NCBI GenBank assembly: GCA_024689505.1
Contig: JAILDJ010000292.1
Coordinates: forward strand, 1 to 33,052
Direction: 5' to 3'
DNA length: 33,052 bases
Origin: Clostridiales bacterium
Lineage (GTDB): Bacteria > Bacillota > Clostridia > Lachnospirales > Bianqueaceae
Positions 1 to 8,546 of this stretch are shown piece after piece. Under the pieces are notes generated by a model that saw only the letters and a list, made by a program, of their open reading frames with translations, was not told where the DNA came from and ran no database searches. Each line of letters begins with the position of its first letter. Position 1 is the first letter of the stretch. Made by a program: the position numbers and the translations under genes.

Positions 1-1
1 G

Positions 2-826
2 GACAAACATGATACCGTCGGTATCGATGCTGTCGCGATGTGCGTCAATGACGTCATTTGCTGCGGCGCCTCCCCCTTATTCTTCCTGGATTATATCGCC
101 TGCGGCAAGAACGATCCTCAGAAGATCGCGGATATCGTCAAGGGCGTGGCGGAAGGCTGTGTGCAGAGCCACAGCGCATTGATCGGCGGTGAAACAGCCG
201 AGCATCCGGGCCTGATGCCCGTCGATGAGTACGATATCGCCGGATTCTCCGTAGGTATCGTGGATAAGAAAAAAGTGATCGATGGAAGTACGGTCTGCGC
301 TGGCGATGCGTTGGTCGGTTTGGCATCCTCCGGCTTGCACAGCAACGGTTTTTCCTTGGTGCGCAAGGCCTTCGGTCTGGATGAGGCCGATGCAAAAGAA
401 CGTCTGGCGGCGTATTATCCGGAACTTGGCGCGACTTTGGGCGAGACGCTCCTGACGCCGACACGTATCTATGTGCAGGCAGTGGAAGCGCTTGGAAAAG
501 CGGTCACGATCAAGGCCATCAGCCATATCACCGGCGGCGGCTTCTATGAGAATATTCCGCGGATGCTGCCGGATCATACCAAGGCAGTCATCGAAAAAGG
601 TACCTGGGACATCCCGCCTGTTTTCGGCCTGCTGCAGAAGACCGGTGAAGTCAGCGAGCATGGTATGTTCAATACCTTCAACATGGGCATCGGCATGCTG
701 ATCGCGGTTGCCGCCGAGGATGCGGAAAAAGCAGTCGAAGCGCTGGAAGCGGCCGGACAGAAAGCTTTTGTGATCGGCCATGTAGAGGCATCCGAAGCCG
801 AAGAACCGGAGGCGATCCTGTCATGA
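2..826 (+). CDS. purM: AIR synthase (phosphoribosylformylaminoimidazole cyclo-ligase), 5'-truncated by window edge
   Basis: PurM closes the imidazole ring of formylglycinamidine ribonucleotide using ATP, giving aminoimidazole ribonucleotide in cytosolic purine synthesis. The reading frame is open from base 2, and the first visible residues (DKHDTVGID) match the segment just before the conserved CVND stretch of the family, so roughly 60-70 N-terminal residues lie outside the window. Visible family features are [10 protein letters not shown], the GGETAEHPG loop, [16 protein letters not shown] and [13 protein letters not shown]. The ATG at 38 is internal, not the start. The stop TGA (824-826) overlaps the purN start in an ATGA, so the two are translationally coupled. 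Recognition is confident. Confidence 0.96.
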   Translation, partial: DKHDTVGIDAVAMCVNDVICCGASPLFFLDYIACGKNDPQKIADIVKGVAEGCVQSHSALIGGETAEHPGLMPVDEYDIAGFSVGIVDKKKVIDGSTVCAGDALVGLASSGLHSNGFSLVRKAFGLDEADAKERLAAYYPELGATLGETLLTPTRIYVQAVEALGKAVTIKAISHITGGGFYENIPRMLPDHTKAVIEKGTWDIPPVFGLLQKTGEVSEHGMFNTFNMGIGMLIAVAAEDAEKAVEALEAAGQKAFVIGHVEASEAEEPEAILS

Positions 827-1452
827 GAACAGCAGTCCTGGTATCCGGCGGCGGTACCAATCTGCAGGCATTGTTCGATGCAAAAGCCCGCGGAGAGATG
901 CCGGAGGTCGAGTTCGTCTGTGTGGTAAGCAACCGTAAGAAAGCCTATGCGCTGGAACGCGCCAGACAGCAGGGGGTCGAAGCCCTGTATCTGCCCACCG
1001 TACGTTTTGCCGATACGGATAGTTACAATGCAGCTTTGCGGGACCTGCTCAAAGAACGTCAGGTGGAAGCGGTCGTGCTGGCTGGCTTTTTGGTCGTACT
1101 GTCTCGTCCCATGACGGAAGCCTTTCCGATGCGCATCATCAACGTGCATCCTTCCTTGATCCCTTCGTTCTGCGGGGATGGATTCTATGGGCTGAAAGTG
1201 CATGAAGCGGCGCTTGCCCGCGGTGTCAAGGTCAGTGGGGCGACGGTCCATTTCGTGGATGAAGGCACCGATACCGGTCCGATCATCCTGCAGAAGGCAG
1301 TTGAGATCGAGCAGGGGGATACGCCTGAGGTGCTGCAGCGCAGGATCATGGAGCAGGCAGAATGGAAGCTGCTTCCGCGTGCAGTCGAACTGTTGGCGGA
1401 AGGCAGGCTGCATGTGGAAGATCATAGAGTTACGATAGAGGAAAGATCATGA
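823..1452 (+). CDS. purN: Phosphoribosylglycinamide formyltransferase (GART)
   Basis: PurN transfers a formyl group from 10-formyl-tetrahydrofolate to glycinamide ribonucleotide, the third step of purine synthesis. The 209 residues are the usual length for the folate-dependent single-domain enzyme. Residues 8-13 (SGGGTN) form the phosphate-binding loop. The catalytic Asn-His-Asp triad is visible as N107 and H109 in [11 protein letters not shown] and D150 in [10 protein letters not shown]. The start ATG overlaps the purM stop by 4 bp, and the stop overlaps purD in the same ATGA way. This gives a purM-purN-purD run; purH, which often sits between purN and purD in Firmicutes, is not there. Confidence 0.96.
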   Translation: MRTAVLVSGGGTNLQALFDAKARGEMPEVEFVCVVSNRKKAYALERARQQGVEALYLPTVRFADTDSYNAALRDLLKERQVEAVVLAGFLVVLSRPMTEAFPMRIINVHPSLIPSFCGDGFYGLKVHEAALARGVKVSGATVHFVDEGTDTGPIILQKAVEIEQGDTPEVLQRRIMEQAEWKLLPRAVELLAEGRLHVEDHRVTIEERS

Positions 1453-2714
1453 AGATATTAGTCGTAGGAAGCGGCGGACGCGAGCATGCGATCGTCTGGA
1501 AACTGAAACAGAGCCCGAAATGCACGGAGATCTTCTGTGCACCCGGCAATGCTGGTATCGCACAGGACGCGGCATGTGTGAAGATCGCGGCGACGGACAT
1601 CCCCGCATTGGTGGCATTCGCGAAGGAGAAGCAGATCGATCTGACGGTCATCGGTATGGATGATCCTCTGATGCTGGGCGTGGTCGATGCTTTTGAAGAA
1701 GCAGGCCTGCGTGTTTTCGGTCCGCGTAAGAACGCTGCGATCCTGGAAGGCAGCAAAGCCTTCTCCAAGGAGCTGATGCACAAATATGGCATCCCCACGG
1801 CGGATTTTTGGGAATTCACCGAGAGCGAAGCCGCCAAGACGTTCCTGAAAGAGCATGACACCTATCCCATCGTGTTGAAGGCCGATGGCCTTGCCCTTGG
1901 TAAGGGTGTCCTGATCTGCAATAATGAAGAGGAAGCGATGGCCGGTGTCGACGAGATCATGGTCTCGAAAAAGTTCGGCAGCGCGGGTGACTGCATGGTC
2001 ATCGAGGAATTTATGACCGGTCCGGAAGTGTCTGTTCTGTCCTTCTGTGATGGAACGACGGTCCGACCCATGGTCAGCGCGCAGGATCATAAGCGGGCGT
2101 TCGACCATGACCAGGGGCTCAATACCGGTGGTATGGGTACGTTTTCACCCAGCAAATACTATACGCCGGAGATCGCGGCATTTTGTGAAGAACATATCTT
2201 CAAGCCGACGGTCGCGGCGATGCAGGCGGAAGGCCGCACCTTCAAAGGTATCATCTTCTTCGGTTTGATGCTGACACCGAACGGCCCGAAAGTTCTGGAG
2301 TACAACGCGCGTTTTGGCGATCCTGAGACGCAGGTGGTACTGCCGCGCCTGAAGGGCGATCTGGTAGATATCTTCGAAGCCTGCATCGATGGCACGTTGG
2401 AACAGGTGCCGATCGACTGGGAGGACAATGCGGCGGTCTGCATCGTACTTGCCTCCGGCGGATATCCGGTGAAATATGCCAAGGGATATCCGATCGAAGG
2501 GCTGCACGCCTTCGATGACCGTGATGATATGATGATCTTCCATGCGGGCACAGCCCTGAATGAAGAAGGTCAGATCGTCACTTCCGGCGGTCGTGTCCTG
2601 GGCATCGTAGCGCTGGACAGGACCCTGGATGAAGCAATCGCAAAGGGATACGAGAATCTGCCGCAGGTACATTTCAAGGATGTGCATTTCCGTACCGATA
2701 TCGGTAGGAAATAA
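1449..2714 (+). CDS. purD: Phosphoribosylamine-glycine ligase (GARS)
   Basis: PurD joins phosphoribosylamine and glycine with ATP to make glycinamide ribonucleotide. It is an ATP-grasp enzyme of 421 residues, the normal length. The N-terminal GSGGREHAIVWKL motif, the PIVLKADGLALGKGV ATP-binding strand, the GGMGTFSP loop and the metal-binding EYNARFGDPETQ segment are all present. It begins inside the purN stop (ATGA) and is the last purine gene seen. No clear intrinsic terminator follows within the 63 bases before the next gene, so some readthrough into the lipoprotein gene is possible. Confidence 0.97.
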   Translation: MKILVVGSGGREHAIVWKLKQSPKCTEIFCAPGNAGIAQDAACVKIAATDIPALVAFAKEKQIDLTVIGMDDPLMLGVVDAFEEAGLRVFGPRKNAAILEGSKAFSKELMHKYGIPTADFWEFTESEAAKTFLKEHDTYPIVLKADGLALGKGVLICNNEEEAMAGVDEIMVSKKFGSAGDCMVIEEFMTGPEVSVLSFCDGTTVRPMVSAQDHKRAFDHDQGLNTGGMGTFSPSKYYTPEIAAFCEEHIFKPTVAAMQAEGRTFKGIIFFGLMLTPNGPKVLEYNARFGDPETQVVLPRLKGDLVDIFEACIDGTLEQVPIDWEDNAAVCIVLASGGYPVKYAKGYPIEGLHAFDDRDDMMIFHAGTALNEEGQIVTSGGRVLGIVALDRTLDEAIAKGYENLPQVHFKDVHFRTDIGRK

Positions 2715-2777
2715 ACCATCACGATGTGTCGATCATGAGCTTTAGGTAATATTTTGATCCATATGGGAGCCTCGAAA

Positions 2778-3656
2778 ATGAAAAAACGCTTCTTTTTCGT
2801 GTTGTTGACCATTCTGGCGGTCAACCTTTGCGCATGCGGTAAGAATGCTTTCTCAAACGATATGTCTGAGGTTTCTGAAAGCAGCAAGGATTCCATCTCG
2901 ATTGAAAGATCGGATGTTCCGAAACAGGAAAGCGCGGAAGGATCTTCTTCGGAAGCACACGAAGAAAGCGATAGCAGTACAGCGGCCGAAAGTAAAGAAG
3001 CCGCGCCGCAGATCGGAGAACAGAAGCAGCTGGACTGGAGAGGTGTGTATCTCTACGGTGGAGAGGATGGAGAGGTCCTGATCGTTCGCGGTGTTTCCGA
3101 TGATACGGTGTATGGCAGCTACATTTTCATCACAGCAGTAGGTGATTACGGTGCACGTGAATTCTCCTGGCCTCTGGATCCGGACGATCCGTACCGCGCT
3201 TCCGAATTATTCCAGAATGGAGTAGATCATAACTATTTTGAGTTGGATGAGGACCGGATCCGCGTCGATTATCCCGATGGATGGTGGGAGGATCGGGATT
3301 ACCTTTATTTCTGCCCGGTGGAGCGGGAAGATCAGTATCCGGCGCACCCCTACTTGTCTCATCTCGATGGATCTTCCGACGACGCAGAAACACATGAGCC
3401 TTTTTATGGGATCTGGGTCGTAGGCACACATGATCCTGATGAAGCACAGCAGTATGCAGATGCTTTGCAGAAGGCCGGTTTCGACGGAGCGGTCTATGTC
3501 ACGACCGACTGGAGCGATCTGAACAGCGAGCACTGGTATGTTGTATCCGCAGGTGCATACAAGACGGAAGCAGCAGCAGAGGAAGCCCTCTCAAAAGTAC
3601 ATACAGCCGGTTGGCAGGACGCTTATGTGAAGTACACAGGCGACTGGCAGGGCTGA
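2778..3656 (+). CDS. Putative lipoprotein with SPOR-like C-terminal segment
   Basis: This 292-aa protein has a Lys/Arg start, a hydrophobic run and a lipobox (LCAC, acylated Cys about residue 20), so it is probably anchored to the outer face of the membrane. Residues about 25-75 are a Ser/Glu-rich low-complexity linker. A beta-rich middle region (DWRGVYLYGG, WWEDRDYLYF) follows. The last about 80 residues alternate strand-helix (WVVGTHDPDEAQQYADALQKAG, then WYVVSAGAYKTEAAAEEAL), a pattern resembling the SPOR peptidoglycan-binding fold; that resemblance is my inference. I chose the ATG at 2778 over an upstream TTG (2754) because GGGAG lies 8 bases before it and the signal peptide starts there. 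Function unknown. Confidence 0.8.
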   Translation: MKKRFFFVLLTILAVNLCACGKNAFSNDMSEVSESSKDSISIERSDVPKQESAEGSSSEAHEESDSSTAAESKEAAPQIGEQKQLDWRGVYLYGGEDGEVLIVRGVSDDTVYGSYIFITAVGDYGAREFSWPLDPDDPYRASELFQNGVDHNYFELDEDRIRVDYPDGWWEDRDYLYFCPVEREDQYPAHPYLSHLDGSSDDAETHEPFYGIWVVGTHDPDEAQQYADALQKAGFDGAVYVTTDWSDLNSEHWYVVSAGAYKTEAAAEEALSKVHTAGWQDAYVKYTGDWQG

Positions 3657-3665
3657 AACAGATCA

Positions 3666-3706
3666 AAAAAGAACGGTTCAAGGAAGTTCCTCGAACCGTT
3701 TTTATG
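3666..3706. terminator. Bidirectional intrinsic terminator between convergent genes
   Basis: AACGGTTC (3672-3679) pairs with GAACCGTT (3693-3700), extended by AGGA/TCCT around an AGT loop. A T-run follows on the plus strand and an A-run precedes it, so it can serve both the lipoprotein gene and the convergent permease gene. Confidence 0.85.
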
Positions 3707-3723
3707 TTTCATGGATTCAAGCT

Positions 3724-4629
3724 TTACCAGATCTGCTGTGCCAACCAGACCACGCCCGGGATCGTAATGACAGAAAGCAATGTGGAGATCACGACCGTCT
3801 CGACCGCGTAGGTGTAGTCTTTATTGTGCAGCTGGGCATAGACTGCGACATTGGAGCCTACCGGACAGGCGGCCGCGATCAGAATGGCCAGTTTCAGATC
3901 CATCTGCGAAGACGGGATCAGGCTCAGCAGCAAAAGACTGATGGCGGGTATGACAAGAAGCCTTACGGCGGAAACCGCATAAAGTTTTCCTCTGCGGATC
4001 ATGGCCGGAAGATCCGTTTGTGCCAGATAAATACCTACCGTAAACATGGCCAGCGGTGTATTCAGGTTGGCAATAAAGCTGACAACACTTTTTGCCATTT
4101 CAGGCATCTTCAGGCCGCTCAGGAAAAAGAACAGTCCGATCATGATGGCGATCATGAAAGGCGCTGTAATGACTTTCTTGAACGACAGGCCTTTTTTCTC
4201 GCCGGTCATGATGGCCACGCCATAAGTCCACTGCAGCAGATTCAGAAATGCAATAAAGGCGGCCACATAGAATACCGCGCCTTGCGACAAGGAACTTACG
4301 ATCAATGGAACGCCGAAGAATCCCGGATTAGAGAAGGCGGAAGCGAAACCCGCGATGGGATCCTTCTTAAAGAACAGGCGGGAGACAACGATACAGACCA
4401 CCAGGATCACAGCAGCGGCCAATGCACTGAGGCCGAGACCGGTCAATGTCTCCTGGGTCCGTTCTACCTGGAATCCATTGATGATGACGCATGGAAGCGA
4501 CAGGAAAATAAGAATATTCCCGATGCTCTTGCTTCCTTCCATGGAGATCTTCTTTGTGCGGAACATGAGAAAACCGATCCCGGAAAGAAGGAACATGATC
4601 AAAACTTGTTTAGCTAATGTCAGAACCAT
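3724..4629 (-). CDS. AEC-family (auxin efflux carrier-like) permease
   Basis: This 301-aa protein is almost entirely hydrophobic with about ten predicted membrane spans, the usual size and layout of AEC-family carriers. In bacteria these export or exchange organic acids such as malate; the substrate cannot be read from sequence. Family-like stretches are LSLPCVIINGF, AFSNPGFFGVPL in the first half and ACPVGSNVAVYAQLHNKD near the C-terminus, the last resembling the conserved region before the final helices. I chose the ATG at 4629 rather than the in-frame TTG at 4635 because an AAGGCGG-like site sits about 9 bases upstream of the ATG. It is transcribed divergently from the GH2 gene. Confidence 0.88.
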   Translation of the reverse strand: MVLTLAKQVLIMFLLSGIGFLMFRTKKISMEGSKSIGNILIFLSLPCVIINGFQVERTQETLTGLGLSALAAAVILVVCIVVSRLFFKKDPIAGFASAFSNPGFFGVPLIVSSLSQGAVFYVAAFIAFLNLLQWTYGVAIMTGEKKGLSFKKVITAPFMIAIMIGLFFFLSGLKMPEMAKSVVSFIANLNTPLAMFTVGIYLAQTDLPAMIRRGKLYAVSAVRLLVIPAISLLLLSLIPSSQMDLKLAILIAAACPVGSNVAVYAQLHNKDYTYAVETVVISTLLSVITIPGVVWLAQQIW

Positions 4630-4720
4630 GATCAAAACCCGCCTTATTCCTGAATTTGAATGGTAAAGCTGTAGGTCCGGCCAGTCGGTGACTACGACGA
4701 GCGCTTTTGCTTCTTGGTCC

Positions 4721-4749
4721 AGTATAGCATACCCAAGGAAAGATGTAAA
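4721..4749 (-). promoter_or_regulatory. Sigma-A promoter of the AEC permease gene
   Basis: On the minus strand TTTACA (4744-4749) and TATACT (4721-4726) are separated by 17 bases, with a TG one base before the -10. Its -35 lies 33 bases from that of the divergent GH2 promoter. Confidence 0.7.
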
Positions 4750-4782
4750 ACTAAAATCACAGTATCTTTATGCTCTTAAAGC

Positions 4783-4812
4783 TTTACATTTTATGCAGAA
4801 CTAAGTTACAAT
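4783..4812 (+). promoter_or_regulatory. Sigma-A promoter of the GH2 gene
   Basis: TTTACA (4783-4788) and TACAAT (4807-4812) are separated by 18 bases. The predicted transcript starts near 4819, and an AGGAGG site (4844-4849) precedes the ATG at 4854. Confidence 0.7.
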
Positions 4813-4853
4813 GTAGGAAAAGCTTGAGAATACGTCTCATTAAGGAGGCTGAA

Positions 4854-7199
4854 ATGTTCAAACAGAAGATCAATGAAAACTGGCAGGTTTGGAAAGACAC
4901 GAATCCTTTTGAGTTGGTCGCGGCCGTCCCTCCGGATGCGAAGACGGTGGATCTGCCGTATGATGCCATGCTGCGGGAAGAGCAAAGTCCTGACAGTGTG
5001 AACGGTGGGGCAACGGGTTTTCTGGATGGCGGCGCATATAAGTATCATAAATCGCTCTGGATCCCGGAGGATTGGAAGGGCAGCCGTATCTACCTGTACT
5101 TTGAGGGCGTGTACAGGCAGGCATCGATCTTTGTCAATCAGTCTCTGGCCGGGGAGAGAGCCTTCGGCTACAGCGAGTTCATAGTAGAGATACAGGACTA
5201 TGTACGCTTCGGTGAAGAGAACGATCTGCTTGTCGGCGTGAAGTGCGGAAGCAGCAACAGCCGCTGGTATAGTGGAGCAGGCATCTATCGGAATGTGTGG
5301 CTGCTGCATGGTCCCGCAGTACATGTAGAACCAGTATCGCTTCATATGGTAACGGAAGAGGTTCAGGAAGATGGCGCTCTAGTCCAGGTACAGGCATCGA
5401 TCTGCAACGATTCCCTGACTGCGGCTACCGTGAGCGCTCAGATCCGGATGCAGGATCCCGATGGACAGACTGTCGCCTGCAGAACGTTTCCTGTGCGCAT
5501 CCGCGGAGGACAGCAGGTGGAACTCCGGAAACGCTTCTTCCTGGAACAGGCCAGATTGTGGAGCGATCTGTCGCCGGAATTGTATACGGTCGAAGTCACC
5601 GTGGACGATGACGTGGATCAAGTGGTGACAGGCATTCGAAAGATCACTGTAGATGCCCGCCATGGCCTTCAGGTGAATGGACGGACCGTTAAGCTGCGCG
5701 GCGCCTGTGTACATCACGATCAGTTTCTGTTAGGAGCAGAAGCGTGGGAGGACAGCGAATATCGCAGGATCCGCCGATTGAAAGAGGCAGGATTCAATGC
5801 GGTCCGTTCCGCGCATAACCACGCGTCGCAGGCGATGCTCGATGCCTGCGACCGGCTCGGCGTTTACGTGATGGATGAGCTTGTCGACATCTGGAACAAG
5901 GCAAAAAGCACCTATGATTACAGCCTGGATATTGAGGGAAATTGGGAAGCGGATGTCCGTTCCATGGTGCTCGCGGACCGCAATCATCCTTCCGTCGTGC
6001 TATATTCCACAGGCAATGAAATCTTCGAAATAGCAACTGAAAAAGGAAATGAGATGAGTCGTGCCATCGGCGACGCTTTCCACCATTTGGATCCGACCCG
6101 GTTCACGACAAACGGGATCAATGGTGCCTTTGCGGCTGGTGATGGTCTTTCGGACATTGTAAAAGATATCACAGGACATCGTCCCGGACCGGGCGACGTC
6201 AATGTCTTTATGGCTGCTTTAGCTATGCATATGCCGGAGATCACCCAGCATCCGATCATCAGCGGGATCCTGGAGAAACTGGAAAGCACCATGGATGTGC
6301 TGGGATATAATTACATGACGGCCCGCTACCTGGCGGATTCCGGACGGTATCCGGATCGGGTGATGGTCGGCAGCGAGACCTACCCAAAGCAGATCGCCGA
6401 AAACTGGGACGTCATCAGCCGGTGCAGTGCCGTCCTGGGTGATTTTACCTGGACCGGATGGGATTACATGGGTGAAGTCATGCCACCATTCCCGAATCTT
6501 GTCAGTCAGGGCGGAGATCTGTCTGCAATCGGTGTTCGCAGGCCTGCCTCTTTCTACAGAGAGATCGTATTCGGCCTTCAAAAAGGACCGGTGATCGCGG
6601 TCCAGGATCCGGCGCGTTTTGGTGTCGACCGCAATTTCGGACCGTGGCAGTTTACGGACTGTGTTTTCAATTATACCTGGCCGGGACAGGAGAATCAGCC
6701 GATCATGATCCAGGTCTACGCCGGAGGAGATGAAATAGAATTGCTGCAAAATGGTCAGTCTCTTGGACGGAAAGCTTGTGGAAAAGAGACCTCCTTCGAA
6801 GTGCAGTATGAGACGACATATGTTCCGGGAGAACTGGTCGCCGTGGCCTTTCAGAATGGAGAAGAGATCGGCCGCACGGAGCTTGCGACGACGGGTCCGG
6901 CAGCCGCTCTTGCGATAGCATGTGAAGAAGGAACGGAACTTTGCTTTATCAATATGGAGCTTCAGGATGCATGCGGCAGACGCGTCTTCTCTAATGCTGA
7001 GATATGCCTGGATATCGAGGGAGACGCTGCGCTCATGGGCTTCGGCAGCGAAAAGGCCCGCCATGACCATGGCTTTGAGAAGAGCAGTACGACGTTGACC
7101 GATGGCTGTGCGCTGGCGATCCTGAGAAAGACAGGAAGTGGACCTGTAAAAGTCAAGATCGAGTGTTGTGGCATCAAGCAGGAAGCAGTGATCCTATGA
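4854..7199 (+). CDS. Glycoside hydrolase family 2 (beta-galactosidase/beta-glucuronidase type), cytoplasmic
   Basis: This 781-aa retaining glycosidase lacks a signal peptide, so it acts on imported saccharides. Order of domains: N-terminal jelly-roll (about 1-155, with SRWYSGAGIYRNVWL), Ig-like sandwich (about 160-270), TIM barrel (about 275-580) and beta-rich C-terminal domains; the FGPWQFTDCVFNYTWPG stretch resembles the DUF4982-type domain. The acid/base is E389 in STGNE and the likely nucleophile is E508 in GSETYP. Exact sugar specificity cannot be told; beta-galactosidase, glucuronidase or fucosidase activities all occur in this family. ATG 4854 is set by AGGAGG 4 bases upstream; an upstream in-frame extension from 4770 overlaps the promoter. 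The stop overlaps the next start by 4 bp. Confidence 0.93.
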   Translation: MFKQKINENWQVWKDTNPFELVAAVPPDAKTVDLPYDAMLREEQSPDSVNGGATGFLDGGAYKYHKSLWIPEDWKGSRIYLYFEGVYRQASIFVNQSLAGERAFGYSEFIVEIQDYVRFGEENDLLVGVKCGSSNSRWYSGAGIYRNVWLLHGPAVHVEPVSLHMVTEEVQEDGALVQVQASICNDSLTAATVSAQIRMQDPDGQTVACRTFPVRIRGGQQVELRKRFFLEQARLWSDLSPELYTVEVTVDDDVDQVVTGIRKITVDARHGLQVNGRTVKLRGACVHHDQFLLGAEAWEDSEYRRIRRLKEAGFNAVRSAHNHASQAMLDACDRLGVYVMDELVDIWNKAKSTYDYSLDIEGNWEADVRSMVLADRNHPSVVLYSTGNEIFEIATEKGNEMSRAIGDAFHHLDPTRFTTNGINGAFAAGDGLSDIVKDITGHRPGPGDVNVFMAALAMHMPEITQHPIISGILEKLESTMDVLGYNYMTARYLADSGRYPDRVMVGSETYPKQIAENWDVISRCSAVLGDFTWTGWDYMGEVMPPFPNLVSQGGDLSAIGVRRPASFYREIVFGLQKGPVIAVQDPARFGVDRNFGPWQFTDCVFNYTWPGQENQPIMIQVYAGGDEIELLQNGQSLGRKACGKETSFEVQYETTYVPGELVAVAFQNGEEIGRTELATTGPAAALAIACEEGTELCFINMELQDACGRRVFSNAEICLDIEGDAALMGFGSEKARHDHGFEKSSTTLTDGCALAILRKTGSGPVKVKIECCGIKQEAVIL

Positions 7200-8050
7200 A
7201 TGAAGTCAATCGAACGCTTTTCATTCCCTTATACGGGAAGGCCAAGGTCAGTCAGCAGGGGATCATTCTGCACGATCCGGATGCGGAGCGTATTTGGAAG
7301 AAAGAAGGCTTTCCCATCCGCGGCCAATCAGCGTCCCAATGGCTTGCCTATAACATGGCGATGCGTGCCCGCGTCTTTGACGATTGGACCGATGAAATGC
7401 TTGCAGCGCATCCCGAGGCCTTGGTCTTGCAGATCGGCTGCGGGCTCGACAGCCGATGCAGGCGGGTCAGACGAGAATATCGAACCTGGATCGACTGTGA
7501 TTTCTCTGAAGTCCTATCAGCGAGAAAGAAGTATTTTGAAGAAACCGGAAACTATCATATGGTGGCGCTGGATGCTTCCAGGCAGGAAGAGTTAGAAACC
7601 TTGCCGGACAGTGAAACGGCGATCCTCATTCTTGAAGGGTTGAGCATGTACCTGTCAGAAGCGCAGCTGCAGCAATTCTTCCATACGTTGAAAAGCAAAT
7701 ACACGCATCTGTATGTTTTGATGGACGTGTATACACAGTTCGGGGCGAAAGCTTCCAAGTACAAGAATCCGGTGAACGACGTCGGTGTCACCCGGTTGTA
7801 TGGTTTCGACCGGATCGAGGATATCATCCGCGGCACAGATCTGCAGCTGATTCAGGAACATTCGTTTACACCTGAGCATCTTGTGGCAGAATTGAGACCG
7901 ATGGAGAAGAGGATCTTCAAATTATTGTTCACCGGCCCGATGTATCGGAAGATCTATCGGCTGTATGAATTGTCTTCCTCATATATAGCAAAACTCCCGC
8001 ATCATGAAGATACGGGAGTTTTATGCATCACACGGGTACACTGTTTATGA
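7196..8050 (+). CDS. LCMT/TcmP-like class I SAM-dependent methyltransferase
   Basis: The 284-aa protein resembles the leucine carboxyl methyltransferase/TcmP O-methyltransferase family. The SAM-binding motif is VLQIGCGLDSR (about residues 78-88), an acidic residue follows in WIDCDFSEV, and a conserved EGLSMYL stretch is present. Its substrate is unknown; the ATGA overlap with the GH2 gene shows co-transcription and coupling but not a shared pathway. The last about 20 codons run through a perfect terminator hairpin (7990-8022), so the C-terminal tail (LPHHEDTGVLCITRVHCL) is probably a recent extension past a lost stop codon, or an artefact. Confidence 0.85.
   Translation: MNEVNRTLFIPLYGKAKVSQQGIILHDPDAERIWKKEGFPIRGQSASQWLAYNMAMRARVFDDWTDEMLAAHPEALVLQIGCGLDSRCRRVRREYRTWIDCDFSEVLSARKKYFEETGNYHMVALDASRQEELETLPDSETAILILEGLSMYLSEAQLQQFFHTLKSKYTHLYVLMDVYTQFGAKASKYKNPVNDVGVTRLYGFDRIEDIIRGTDLQLIQEHSFTPEHLVAELRPMEKRIFKLLFTGPMYRKIYRLYELSSSYIAKLPHHEDTGVLCITRVHCL
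7988..8024. terminator. Bidirectional terminator hairpin inside the methyltransferase 3' end
   Basis: AAAACTCCCG (7990-7999) pairs perfectly with CGGGAGTTTT (8013-8022) around a 13-base loop. Both arms carry the A/T runs, so it works in both directions. It lies within the plus-strand methyltransferase frame and about 44 bases beyond the stop of the minus-strand DUF551-like gene. Confidence 0.75.
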
Positions 8051-8065
8051 TATCATCTTTGGATC

Positions 8066-8251
8066 TCATCCTCTGAACGGCTCTGGCAGATAAGCCCATG
8101 CCAGAACGTCGTCATGATATTCCTCAAAGCCGAGCATCTCAGTGTACCTGTCTACAAAGACGAGTCGTCTTCCCATCCATTGTACGGTAACCAGGTAAAA
8201 TCCGTCTGTTTCAGGACTGCCTGTATACCATTTGTTCTCCCCACTTGCCAT
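8066..8251 (-). CDS. Small DUF551-like protein
   Basis: This 61-aa protein has GFYLVTVQW near the middle and ends in DVLAWAYLPEPFRG, which closely resembles the C-terminal signature (VIAWMPLPEPY) of DUF551 proteins, a small family frequent in phages and prophage remnants. A strong Shine-Dalgarno (GAGGGG, about 7 bases before the ATG) supports translation. No other phage gene is visible nearby, so it is either a stray cargo gene or a domesticated one. Role unknown. Confidence 0.72.
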   Translation of the reverse strand: MASGENKWYTGSPETDGFYLVTVQWMGRRLVFVDRYTEMLGFEEYHDDVLAWAYLPEPFRG

Positions 8252-8454
8252 ACTTTATCCCCTCTGTTTCAAAATCTGTCACGTGCTTTATTAGCATATC
8301 TTTAATTTCAATACTATTAAAACGCGTACAAAATTTAGTAAAAAATATGGTTATTACTTCTGTTTATAGCACATAACGTGATAACAAGCAAGGCTTTTCG
8401 GGGATTTTATGCTTACAACAAATGAATTTTCGGAAGATGGGATGCTAAAAGGTC
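8252..8454. other. AT-rich intergenic stretch
   Basis: This stretch between the divergent DUF551-like and DUF89 genes is clearly more AT-rich than its surroundings. It holds no convincing gene. A 27-codon frame (8409-8492) is too weak to call. The composition shift next to a phage-type small gene could mark an old insertion. Confidence 0.4.
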
Positions 8455-8486
8455 TTGACATAGGCTCACATGCCTGTCACTATACT
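8455..8486 (+). promoter_or_regulatory. Possible promoter of the DUF89 gene
   Basis: A perfect TTGACA (8455-8460) is followed by TATACT (8481-8486), but the 20-base spacing is longer than the usual 16-18. Either spacing is compensated by an activator or the true -10 is the weaker CACTAT at 17 bases. Confidence 0.4.
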
Positions 8487-8546
8487 AATTGATGAGATCC
8501 GGGGACCATCAAATTCGCAAAAGGTCGTGAAAGGAGCTGAAACGTC

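Noticed and set aside
4770-4853. N-terminal extension of the GH2 enzyme by 28 residues
   Set aside because: The extension covers the -35/-10 elements and lacks a ribosome site, whereas AGGAGG supports ATG 4854.
8409-8492. 27-codon open frame before the DUF89 gene
   Set aside because: It has only a weak GGGGA upstream, no recognisable content, and it overlaps the candidate promoter.
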